Assembly (NCBI GenBank): GCA_001818355.1
Contig: MHKJ01000050.1
Location: 1-5,344 of the forward strand
From: Candidatus Kerfeldbacteria bacterium RIFOXYC2_FULL_38_9
Lineage (GTDB): Bacteria > Patescibacteriota > Patescibacteriia > UBA9570 > XYC2-FULL-38-9
DNA length: 5,344 nt
Direction: 5' to 3'
Part shown: positions 1 through 5,344 of the stretch, piece after piece
How positions within the stretch are numbered: position 1 is the first letter of the stretch
Layout of the letters: every line of letters begins with the position of its first letter
The notes under the pieces: model-generated
What the model was told of the DNA's origin: nothing
Seen by the model: the letters and a program-made list of their open reading frames with translations, nothing else
Database searches by the model: none
Position numbers and translations under genes: made by a program

Positions 1-3000
1 AAGGTTTTAGCGATGCCCTGGAAATTAACGCGACCAGTGTTACCGTTGGCACTAATTGTAACGGAGTGGCAGACGGCCAAGAAGTTAATGTTTTATACGG
101 AGGGGTGCGCGGAATTTATGTGACTGCGGCTAATTTTATTATTTCCGGAAATATTATTGGTTTAAATGCCGATGGTGATACTTATGACGGTTATAGCAGT
201 GAAAGTATTTATGTTAACGGCGCTAGTGCGGATAATGGTTTAATAGGTTTTACCGAAGGATCGAGTTGTTCGGCGGTTTTGCAAAAAAACGTTATTGCCG
301 GAAGCCGTGGCGCATCTGCCGCGGTTTATGTAAGAGGTACGGGATTTACTAATTGGTCGGGGTTAAGTTCTGCCGGGCCGGATCATATTATTATTGCCGG
401 CAATTATCTTGGCACAGATATTACTGGAACAGAAGACCGTAGTGGCAAGCAAGACGGCGGTACAGGTACCGGTTCCGGAGTTTATTTATACCGCAGTACG
501 ACAGAGTGTTTTGTCGGCACAGACGGCGACGGCGTAGACGACGCTTTAGAAAAAAATGTTATCAACGCGGCTTTGATCGGAATCAACATTGATCAAACCG
601 GCACCAATCGCGTGGCCGGAAATTATGTTGGAGTAACAGCCGGTGGCAACGCAATTATCGGTAATTCCTTAGCGGTTGGCGCTATTGTACGGGGCATTGA
701 TAATTATGTTGGTTATTGTACAGACGCGGACCATGCCACTCTTTGTTTTGCCGGAGGTACATTAGAAGATCAGCGTAATATTTTTGGCGGCGCGCAACTG
801 GACGGGGCGCGTTTTGGCGCTCTTGCCGACGGTTCTTATTATTATGGTAATTATTTTGGAGTGGGTAGCGATAACAGCAGTGACGTCGGCAATTTAGTTA
901 CCGGTTTTTTTATTTCTCGTCAATCTGATGGTAATATTTTTGGCGGCGCTGGCAATAAAGCCAATATCGTTAAATATAACGGCATTGGTGTGCAAATCAA
1001 CGGTGAATATTCCGGCAATAGAGTTACCGGTGACGGACAAATACCAATTACCAACACTGTTATTTCCGGAAATACCATTAGTAATAATGATGGCGCCGGT
1101 GTGCAGGCTTATTTAACAGAAGTATTTGATGATTCTAGCGTGACGGTGAGCAATAACATCATTAACAATAACGGAGCGACTGGTATAGATATTCAGGGTT
1201 CGTCGCCGGCTATTACCGACAACACCATTAACAATAATACTACTTATGGCATACAAATCACCCCGGGATTTATTAAAAGAAATGTTGACGGTTGGAATAG
1301 TAACGAGCCTTTATTAAGTTATGATATCGATGACGCCGCCACCAATCTTGTTGCTTTACCTAATATCACCGGCAACACTTTAAGTGGTAATACAGAGGGG
1401 GGTATTTACGAATTAGACGCCGCGGCTGTCAATAACGATACTTTATTTACTGATAATACCATTGAAAATAACAATGATCAGTTTGCGATTGCTCAGGCTT
1501 GGTACGGGGCTATAGAAATTTTAAATGGTGACAACGAAGTTTTAGATAGCGCTTTTTGGGATACAGTAACCGCTAATTTAATGCCGGCAATTGCCACCAG
1601 CGCTTTACAAACCAATACTTCAGATGCTGTGAATAGCGATGTAATTTTTGGTAATAATGGACTTGATTATCATGATGTACGCACTTGGTTACAAATTACC
1701 GATTATGAAATTGCATCTAACGGCACCAGAACAGACTATAATCCTTATACACTCACAGTTGACGGTACTGCTTATAGTCGGCAGAACGGTAGCACTTGGA
1801 CTTTTGACGGGGTAGACAACGACTCTGTTTATGCCGGCGTGCTAGCCAGCGGTGTAACCAGTACTGATTTATATCGCTTTCAAATTGCCAAAGTTTCCAG
1901 TTCGGCAACACCCGGCATCCCTGTTAATTTATCGCCTTTAAATAATGCCGAAGACGTTTCTTTAACCGCTGTTTTATCAACTTCGGATTTTATTGACACT
2001 TTTGAAAGCCACACTTCTTCTTTGTGGCAAATATATAACAGTAGTAGCGCTTGCAATGGCAGTGAAGACGGTAATATTTATTCTGCCGCTTCTGCCACAG
2101 CCCTTAACAGCTTAACCGTTCCGGCAGATGTTTTAAGCTATAACGCCACTTATTATTGGAAGGTGAGTTATACTAACAGCTTTGGCAATACCAGCGATTA
2201 TTCCAGTTGTTTTGCTTTTACCACCTTGGCCAGCACTCCCGTTTTGCTGAGCGCCATTCCTGATCAGAGTTTTAATGAAGATGAGACTTTGGTCAATGCT
2301 TTTGATCTGGATGATTATTTTGAAAATCCTAGACACAGCGCTCTTTATTATTCAGCCGTTTCAGTTGCCGATGAGGTTACGGTGACTATTGAAGGAGAAA
2401 CTTCGGAGGTGAGCTTGGCGGCAGAAAGCAACTGGAATGGAATAACAACAGTGAGTTTTGTAGCTTGCAATACAGAGAACGAATGTGGTGAAAGTAACGA
2501 GGTGACAGTGACAGTACAGGCAATAAACGATGTACCCCAAGCGCCTGTTGACGGTTTTTCTCCCAGCGAAGACGAAACTATTGCCGGTTTAACACCTACT
2601 ATTGTCTGGGATGCCGGCAGTGACACAGAAGATGCGTCTGAAAATTTAACTTATGAATTATGGTTAAGCTCTTCCGCAGAACTCAGTGACGATAATAGTA
2701 CGAAATTTGTTACCAGTACCGGAGAAACCAGCGTGGCTATTGTTTCTGCTTTAGTAGATAACACTTCTTATTATTATCAAGTCAGAACCATAGACAGTGA
2801 ACAGGCAGAATCTTCCTGGTCTACTATACAAACATTTCAAGTGCAACTGGGCGCTGTTCCCAATATTTCTTTAACCAAAACTGTAGCAGTTGTCAAAAGT
2901 GACTTAACTTCTAACTACAGCGCTTCCGTAAGCGGTGGCACTTCTTATCATGATTTATCCGGTTTATTTAGCGCTTTTTCCGGGGTCAGCGGTGGCGTAG

Positions 3001-4187
3001 TGTTGTTATCTTTTTTGGCCTTGTTAATGGTGCAGAAAAGAAATAAAATCAAAGGCGTGTTGGCGGTTTTAGGAAGAAAACCAGCCATGGCTTTTGCTGA
3101 GGTGATAGATCGAGACAGCTCCGGTAATTATACGGATTCTTATAGCGGTTTTTATAAAAAAGTAGTGCCTTTATCGCGGCTTTTTCAAATTAGCGGCGCG
3201 GTTACTTTGATTTTTTTAGTTTCCCATCTAACCGTACAAGCAAAATCCAACCAAGATTCTTTGGTGATTGCACCGGGTGATGTTATCAAATATACTTTGT
3301 CTTACGAAAATACCGGAGACGCCTCAGCCGGCCAGGCTGTTTTACAAGATAATTTATCCGCTGATGTTTTATATCTAACCGACTCTTTTAAAACTAACCG
3401 TCCAGATGTCTCTTTATCGGCGCACACAAACAATCGTTTAACAATATCTTTAGGAACAATCAAAAACGGCGAAAAGGGAAATATTTCCTATCAAGTTAAG
3501 CTGAATAATCCGGCAACTGATGATGTTGTCCATTCCGGTAAAGCTGATTTAACTTATGCTGATTTATCAAAAGATTCGACTGTTTCTTCCAATGCGGTGG
3601 CGGTTAAAGTTAAATTCGGCAACACTCATATTTATGTAGCGGATGAGCATAATCAGCCCTTGTCTGAGGTATCAGTTTTATTATATCAAGATCAGGCAAC
3701 TGCAGAAAATTTACTGGTGAACTCCGGCACTAATGATCAAGGAGAAGTTTTAATTTCCGGTTTAAGAGCGGGACAATATTTTATCAGCATAGACGGCGGC
3801 GCTCTTTATCAAGTAATTTCCGCTAAAGAATTTGACATTGCTTATCAGCAAACTACGGCTTTGTATTTTATGTTAGTTACTAAAAACAGTGAGCAAGTGA
3901 GCACTTTGGTAAAAAGCGAAAAAACGGTTGATACTGATTTGACAAACAGCTTCATCAATTCCGACAATGCCAATAATGTTGTTTCCGATTTTAATAATAA
4001 CAACAATTCTGCCGTAAATTCAGCGGCTGTCGAAAATATCAATAATAATACCACGTCAGAGAATACCAATGACAGTAAAAGTAAAAGAGGATATATAATT
4101 TATTTTTACGGTTTGGGTTTTTTCTTGATGGCGCTTTTATTGTTATTAGCGATTTTCATTCGGCGCCAAAAAAGAAAAAATCATTAA
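1..4187 (+). CDS. Giant multidomain surface protein (beta-helix, FN3-like, DUF11, Cna-B-like, C-terminal anchor), 5' truncated
   Basis: The frame is open from base 3 to the TAA at 4185-4187 with no start in view. The GTG at 66 lies inside continuous coding sequence and should not be taken as the start. Numbering from base 3 gives 1394 residues. Residues ~40-500 are a parallel beta-helix with GNYxG, NxIxGN and GTDGDGVDDALE-type repeats. Residues ~637-741 and ~847-948 are FN3-like (the first has YYWKV and CFAFTT near its end). Residues ~750-846 are cadherin/Ig-like (IPDQSFNEDE start, INDVP end). Residues ~985-1010 and 1060-1080 are membrane segments around a basic loop. Residues ~1085-1205 are DUF11-like (APGDVIKYTLSYENTG). 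Residues ~1207-1293 resemble Cna-B or carboxypeptidase-regulatory folds. An Asn-rich stalk follows, then membrane segment 1364-1386 with tail RRQKRKNH. The charge pattern fits beta-helix and DUF11 outside, loop and tail inside. The role is probably adhesion or envelope interaction; no catalytic site was recognised. The missing N-terminus presumably carries a signal peptide. Confidence 0.93.
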   Translation, partial: GFSDALEINATSVTVGTNCNGVADGQEVNVLYGGVRGIYVTAANFIISGNIIGLNADGDTYDGYSSESIYVNGASADNGLIGFTEGSSCSAVLQKNVIAGSRGASAAVYVRGTGFTNWSGLSSAGPDHIIIAGNYLGTDITGTEDRSGKQDGGTGTGSGVYLYRSTTECFVGTDGDGVDDALEKNVINAALIGINIDQTGTNRVAGNYVGVTAGGNAIIGNSLAVGAIVRGIDNYVGYCTDADHATLCFAGGTLEDQRNIFGGAQLDGARFGALADGSYYYGNYFGVGSDNSSDVGNLVTGFFISRQSDGNIFGGAGNKANIVKYNGIGVQINGEYSGNRVTGDGQIPITNTVISGNTISNNDGAGVQAYLTEVFDDSSVTVSNNIINNNGATGIDIQGSSPAITDNTINNNTTYGIQITPGFIKRNVDGWNSNEPLLSYDIDDAATNLVALPNITGNTLSGNTEGGIYELDAAAVNNDTLFTDNTIENNNDQFAIAQAWYGAIEILNGDNEVLDSAFWDTVTANLMPAIATSALQTNTSDAVNSDVIFGNNGLDYHDVRTWLQITDYEIASNGTRTDYNPYTLTVDGTAYSRQNGSTWTFDGVDNDSVYAGVLASGVTSTDLYRFQIAKVSSSATPGIPVNLSPLNNAEDVSLTAVLSTSDFIDTFESHTSSLWQIYNSSSACNGSEDGNIYSAASATALNSLTVPADVLSYNATYYWKVSYTNSFGNTSDYSSCFAFTTLASTPVLLSAIPDQSFNEDETLVNAFDLDDYFENPRHSALYYSAVSVADEVTVTIEGETSEVSLAAESNWNGITTVSFVACNTENECGESNEVTVTVQAINDVPQAPVDGFSPSEDETIAGLTPTIVWDAGSDTEDASENLTYELWLSSSAELSDDNSTKFVTSTGETSVAIVSALVDNTSYYYQVRTIDSEQAESSWSTIQTFQVQLGAVPNISLTKTVAVVKSDLTSNYSASVSGGTSYHDLSGLFSAFSGVSGGVVLLSFLALLMVQKRNKIKGVLAVLGRKPAMAFAEVIDRDSSGNYTDSYSGFYKKVVPLSRLFQISGAVTLIFLVSHLTVQAKSNQDSLVIAPGDVIKYTLSYENTGDASAGQAVLQDNLSADVLYLTDSFKTNRPDVSLSAHTNNRLTISLGTIKNGEKGNISYQVKLNNPATDDVVHSGKADLTYADLSKDSTVSSNAVAVKVKFGNTHIYVADEHNQPLSEVSVLLYQDQATAENLLVNSGTNDQGEVLISGLRAGQYFISIDGGALYQVISAKEFDIAYQQTTALYFMLVTKNSEQVSTLVKSEKTVDTDLTNSFINSDNANNVVSDFNNNNNSAVNSAAVENINNNTTSENTNDSKSKRGYIIYFYGLGFFLMALLLLLAIFIRRQKRKNH
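120..1505 (+). other. Right-handed parallel beta-helix region of the giant surface protein
   Basis: About 460 residues are built from short, irregularly spaced turns rich in Gly and Asn. Visible turns include IISGNIIGLNADG, IIAGNYLGTDITGT, RVAGNYVGVTAGGN, YYGNYFGVGSDN, NIFGGAGNKA, VISGNTISNNDGAG and VSNNIINNNGATG. The GTDGDGVDDALEKNVI stretch (codons from about base 516) and GTNCNGVADGQEVNV near the left edge match a turn common in bacterial beta-helix surface proteins. DGDGVDD also resembles an aspartate-rich calcium-binding loop. Related folds bind or cleave polysaccharides, but no lyase or hydrolase active site is apparent, so a structural or adhesive role is the safer reading. The N-terminal limit is unknown because the window cuts the gene. 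Confidence 0.8.
775..949 (+). repeat. 19-bp direct repeat pair inside the beta-helix coding region
   Basis: The same 19 bases (GTAATATTTTTGGCGGCGC) occur at 775-793 and 931-949, exactly 156 bp or 52 codons apart and in the same reading frame. They encode RNIFGGA and GNIFGGA. The span holds two successive units, each opening with NIFGGA; the first continues into a GNYFGVG turn. This is most simply a trace of duplication of beta-helix units. A shorter repeat, TTATTTCCGGAAATA, occurs at 139-153 and 1060-1074 and encodes the ISGN turn. Confidence 0.75.
1911..2849 (+). other. Three Ig-fold-like modules: FN3-like, cadherin-like, FN3-like
   Basis: Module 1 (residues ~637-741) starts PVNLSPLNNAEDV and ends with YYWKVSYTNSFGNTSDYS then CFAFTT, the late-strand pattern of extracellular FN3-like domains. 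Module 2 (~750-846) starts IPDQSFNEDE and ends VTVTVQAINDVP, typical of bacterial cadherin-like or Ig-like repeats. Module 3 (~847-948) has TPTIVWDAG, then SYYYQVRTIDSEQAESSWS and TFQVQ, again FN3-like. They probably act as spacers projecting the beta-helix away from the cell. Boundaries are approximate and were judged by eye. Confidence 0.7.
2955..3245 (+). other. Internal two-helix membrane hairpin with basic loop and signal-peptidase-like site
   Basis: The first hydrophobic segment (residues ~985-1010, core VVLLSFLALLMV) is followed at once by QKRNKIK. The second (1060-1080, LFQISGAVTLIFLVSHL) is preceded by KKVVPLSR. The intervening ~50 residues carry a net positive charge, so the positive-inside rule places the loop in the cytoplasm and both flanking halves outside. 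The second helix ends in TVQA before KSNQ, with Val at -3 and Ala at -1, as expected for signal peptidase I. The loop section GVLAVLGRKPAMAFAEV followed by SGFYK faintly resembles a carboxypeptidase-regulatory domain, but this is weak. Confidence 0.7.
3882..4184 (+). other. Asn-rich stalk and C-terminal membrane anchor of the giant protein
   Basis: Residues 1294-1363 contain 18 Asn, including a run of five at codons near base 3993, with Ser, Thr and Asp and almost no bulky hydrophobics. This looks like a flexible linker between the Cna-B-like domain and the membrane. The AAT/AAC triplet run there could be prone to replication slippage. Residues 1364-1386 form a single strongly hydrophobic helix (core FFLMALLLLLAIFI) followed by RRQKRKNH, a stop-transfer tail. 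No LPXTG-type sortase motif precedes the helix, so the protein is probably held by the helix itself. Confidence 0.8.
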
Positions 4188-4230
4188 AATTGATAATTAA
4201 AATATTCAATTTCTTTTTTAAATTTTTTGG
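4168..4230. terminator. Possible AT-rich bidirectional terminator across the convergent gene ends
   Basis: A 7-bp stem (AAATTGA at 4187-4193 with TCAATTT at 4206-4212, 12-nt loop) is flanked by a T-rich run on each strand: 4210-4228 on plus, and on minus opposite the A-run at 4168-4180. An outer pairing of CCAAAAAA (4166-4173) with TTTTTTGG (4223-4230) is also possible. The stem has one G-C pair, so it is weak. The location, immediately after both stop codons and with no intergenic space, is the main argument for it. Confidence 0.25.
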
Positions 4231-4918
4231 TTATCAGATTTTTTAATTCTTGATCATATAATTCGCGGTAACTGTTTTTTTGACGAGTTTTTGTTTTAAG
4301 CTGGGGCAGTGGTTCATAAGGAATGTTAATTTTTTCACACACCTTTTTATAATCTTCGTCTAAATTTTCATAACGAATTACCAAGTCATTCAAAGGGCGG
4401 CCTTGTTTGTCAAAATAATATTTATTGTTGCTAATATTGCCGGGTAATTTTTTTAACACAAAAGTTCTAAAGTCATCATCAGGCTGTAAATCTTTGTGGA
4501 AAAGGGAACGATAGCAAGAAAAAATAAATTTTTTATACAAATGACCAGCCAGAGGTTCTTGGCCGATTTCTCGCCATACCGCCCCTGGTTTGGCGCGCGG
4601 AGTAATATTTTTTTTATTCCAAAAATAACGAGACACCACCATGTCGTAAGGATTGCGTACGATTGCAAATTTAAAATATTTTTTCCAGATTTTTTTTCCT
4701 ATTTTTTTGGCAATCAATTCCGCGCTCATGTGATTAAAAAATCCGTGGTGATTTCTGGCAAAATCTTGATAATCTTCAGCATCAGCTTCGCTTGATTTTA
4801 TATTGGGAGTAATAATATCGTCCAAACCGCAAAATTTAGACAAAGCCACTTCTACGCTGGTGCCGGCCACTTTACGCGGTTTTATGAAAATAAATTGATG
4901 TTTGTGGGAAATAATCAT
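4184..4918 (-). CDS. PAPS-dependent sulfotransferase (Sulfotransfer_2-like)
   Basis: This is a 244-residue cytoplasmic-type enzyme expected to move a sulfuryl group from PAPS to a hydroxyl, probably on a sugar. The 5'-phosphosulfate loop is at residues 11-21 (FIKPRKVAGTS; K16 is the likely PAPS-binding lysine). The 3'-phosphate motif is at 84-98 (FAIVRNPYDMVVSRY, with R88 and S96). The preceding NHMSAELI...W..YFKF pattern is typical of bacterial members. No signal peptide or membrane helix is seen. I chose the ATG at 4916-4918 because the PAPS loop then begins about 10 residues in, as usual. A longer reading from TTG at 4978 would add 20 residues encoded by the divergent promoter and overlap the neighbour's start. 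No Shine-Dalgarno sequence is visible. The stop overlaps that of the surface-protein gene. The acceptor cannot be read from sequence; glycan or lipid head group are both possible. Confidence 0.87.
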   Translation of the reverse strand: MIISHKHQFIFIKPRKVAGTSVEVALSKFCGLDDIITPNIKSSEADAEDYQDFARNHHGFFNHMSAELIAKKIGKKIWKKYFKFAIVRNPYDMVVSRYFWNKKNITPRAKPGAVWREIGQEPLAGHLYKKFIFSCYRSLFHKDLQPDDDFRTFVLKKLPGNISNNKYYFDKQGRPLNDLVIRYENLDEDYKKVCEKINIPYEPLPQLKTKTRQKNSYRELYDQELKNLITKKFKKEIEYFNYQF

Positions 4919-4922
4919 TTGG

Positions 4923-4928
4923 TATAAT
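4923..4928 (+). promoter_or_regulatory. Alternative -10 box for the rightward gene
   Basis: A perfect TATAAT lies 41 bp before the ATG at 4970. Initiation about 7 bases downstream would leave a leader of about 35 nt containing AAGAG near the start codon. No good -35 box sits at the right distance: TTGATG at 4895-4900 is 22 bp away. It is therefore weaker in context than the box at 4954-4959 despite the better leader length. Confidence 0.3.
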
Positions 4929-4930
4929 GG

Positions 4931-4959
4931 CTGAATTTTTATTATATCTATGATATAAT
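4931..4959 (+). promoter_or_regulatory. Rightward promoter with extended -10, nearly leaderless
   Basis: TGATATAAT at 4951-4959 is a consensus extended -10 (TG-n-TATAAT). CTGAAT at 4931-4936, 17 bp upstream, matches TTGACA at three positions. Predicted initiation near 4966 is only about 4 nt before the ATG at 4970, so the mRNA would be close to leaderless. If this promoter is used, the AAGAG at 4962-4966 would be mostly lost from the transcript. Confidence 0.45.
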
Positions 4960-4963
4960 AAAA
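4937..4963. repeat. Perfect 12-3-12 inverted repeat in the divergent spacer
   Basis: The left arm TTTTATTATATC (4937-4948) and right arm GATATAATAAAA (4952-4963) are exact reverse complements around TAT. Each arm contains a TATAAT box, one per strand. It sits in the middle of the spacer between the sulfotransferase start (4918) and the rightward gene start (4970). It could be a dimeric regulator site, a symmetric bidirectional promoter core, or an AT-rich chance palindrome. A terminator is unlikely because no gene ends here. Confidence 0.7.
4941..4946 (-). promoter_or_regulatory. Leftward -10 box for the sulfotransferase gene
   Basis: The minus strand reads TATAAT here, mirror image of the rightward box at 4954-4959. 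Initiation near 4934 would give a leader of about 16 nt to the ATG at 4918, with no Shine-Dalgarno motif. The hexamer 17 bp upstream on the minus strand (AAGCTC) is a poor -35; TTGATT lies 26 bp away, which is too far. Confidence 0.4.
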
Positions 4964-4969
4964 GAGCTT

Positions 4970-5344
4970 ATGAATCAACTAAAGAAAAAATTTGAAAAAG
5001 CCTATATTGTTACGGTAGATATGGGCTATGGTCACCAACGGGCGGTTTATCCTTTTATGGACGTTGCCGCTTGTCCGGTTGATTGGGACGGGGGAGAGGG
5101 TAAAATTATTACTGCCAATAATTATCCGGGTATTCCCAAAAGTGATCGTCGCAACTGGGATAGCGGCCGTTCTCTTTATGAACACATCTCTCGCATGAAG
5201 CATTTGCCTTTGGTGGGCAACTGGATTTTTGGCGCTATGGATAAAATGCAGAGCATTGCGCCTTTTTATCCCAAGCGCGACCTTTCCCATCCCAGCTTGC
5301 AAGTGCGTCAAAATGATTTTATGTTGCGCCATGGTTGGGGTAAA
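4970..5344 (+). CDS. Conserved protein with GT-B / MGDG-synthase-like N-terminal motif, 3' truncated
   Basis: ATG at 4970 opens a frame that runs without a stop to the window end (125 codons). The first beta strand and glycine loop, YIVTVDMGYGHQRAVYPF (residues 12-29), resemble the D-x-G-x-GH loop at the N-terminus of MGDG-synthase-like and related GT-B glycosyltransferases. Later stretches (NWDSGRSLYEHISRMK, LPLVGNWIFGAMDKMQ, APFYPKRDLSHPSLQ) recall hypothetical proteins of CPR bacteria from memory, not a search. The catalytic and sugar-nucleotide-binding half lies outside the window, so function stays tentative. No signal peptide is seen. A weak AAGAG at 4962-4966 is only 3 nt from the ATG. 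The gene is divergent from the sulfotransferase, with 51 bp between the starts. The antisense frame over 4979-5332 shows no recognisable domain and is not a gene. Confidence 0.85.
   Translation, partial: MNQLKKKFEKAYIVTVDMGYGHQRAVYPFMDVAACPVDWDGGEGKIITANNYPGIPKSDRRNWDSGRSLYEHISRMKHLPLVGNWIFGAMDKMQSIAPFYPKRDLSHPSLQVRQNDFMLRHGWGK

Noticed and set aside
66..68. GTG as the start codon of the giant surface-protein gene
   Set aside because: The same frame is open back to base 3 and encodes matching beta-helix-type sequence (including VGTNCNG), so the gene starts outside the window.
928..1116. Plus-strand 62-codon frame inside the beta-helix region
   Set aside because: It is a shifted frame of repetitive coding DNA with no domain and no ribosome binding site; the overlapping frame is clearly the real one.
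2133..2626. Two minus-strand frames (2133-2336 and 2348-2626) antisense to the FN3/cadherin-like modules
   Set aside because: Their Ser/Thr/Ile-rich translations show no recognisable fold, and they lie opposite well-supported domains.
3030..3180. Possible assembly fusion of two genes at the membrane hairpin
   Set aside because: The frame is continuous with no stop or homopolymer break, codon use is the same on both sides, and charge placement suits a single membrane hairpin; a true in-frame fusion cannot be excluded without homologues.
3845..4069. Minus-strand frame antisense to the Asn-rich stalk
   Set aside because: The Leu-rich translation is only the mirror of AAT/AAC codons and looks falsely like a membrane protein.
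4496..4795. Plus-strand 99-codon frame and minus-strand 71-codon frame (4453-4668) within the sulfotransferase
   Set aside because: Both overlap the intact PAPS-binding coding frame and have no motif of their own.
4919..4978. TTG at 4978 as the sulfotransferase start
   Set aside because: It would put 20 extra residues before the PAPS loop, run through the palindromic promoter, and overlap the start of the divergent gene; the ATG at 4918 fits the family better.
4979..5332. Minus-strand 117-codon frame antisense to the rightward gene
   Set aside because: The plus strand has an ATG, a promoter and the DMGYGH motif; the antisense translation has no recognisable domain.

Overview
The window holds three protein genes and no RNA gene, CRISPR array or mobile element that I can see. 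The sequence is AT-rich, with TTA/TTT/AAA-heavy codons and TAA stops. Gene content is a giant surface protein with beta-helix, FN3-like, DUF11 and Cna-B-like modules, a sulfotransferase, and a protein with a DMGYGH motif near its start. This combination suggests a Candidate Phyla Radiation (Patescibacteria) bacterium, probably a metagenome contig. That placement is an inference from architecture, not from a marker gene.

Layout. (1) Bases 1-4187, plus strand: the 3' part (1394 visible codons) of a very large cell-surface protein whose start lies upstream of the window. In order it has a right-handed parallel beta-helix, FN3-like / cadherin-like / FN3-like modules, a pair of internal membrane segments around a basic loop, a DUF11-type domain, a Cna-B / carboxypeptidase-regulatory-like domain, an Asn-rich stalk, and a C-terminal membrane anchor with a positive tail. 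(2) Bases 4184-4918, minus strand: a 244-residue PAPS-dependent sulfotransferase of the Sulfotransfer_2 type, convergent with gene 1. The two stop codons share the palindrome TTAA. (3) Bases 4970-5344, plus strand: the first 125 codons of a gene running off the window. It starts with a GT-B / MGDG-synthase-like glycine-rich motif and is divergent from the sulfotransferase.

The 51-bp divergent spacer contains a perfect 12-3-12 inverted repeat carrying a TATAAT box on each strand, which looks like a compact symmetric bidirectional promoter or operator. The neighbourhood reads as cell-envelope decoration: a surface adhesin-like protein, a sulfotransferase that could sulfate a glycan, and a possible glycosyltransferase. 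The functional link is inferred from proximity only. The most interesting points are the membrane hairpin in the middle of the giant protein (with a signal-peptidase-like site after its second segment), the symmetric divergent promoter, and a sulfotransferase in a genome type usually thought poor in biosynthetic pathways.
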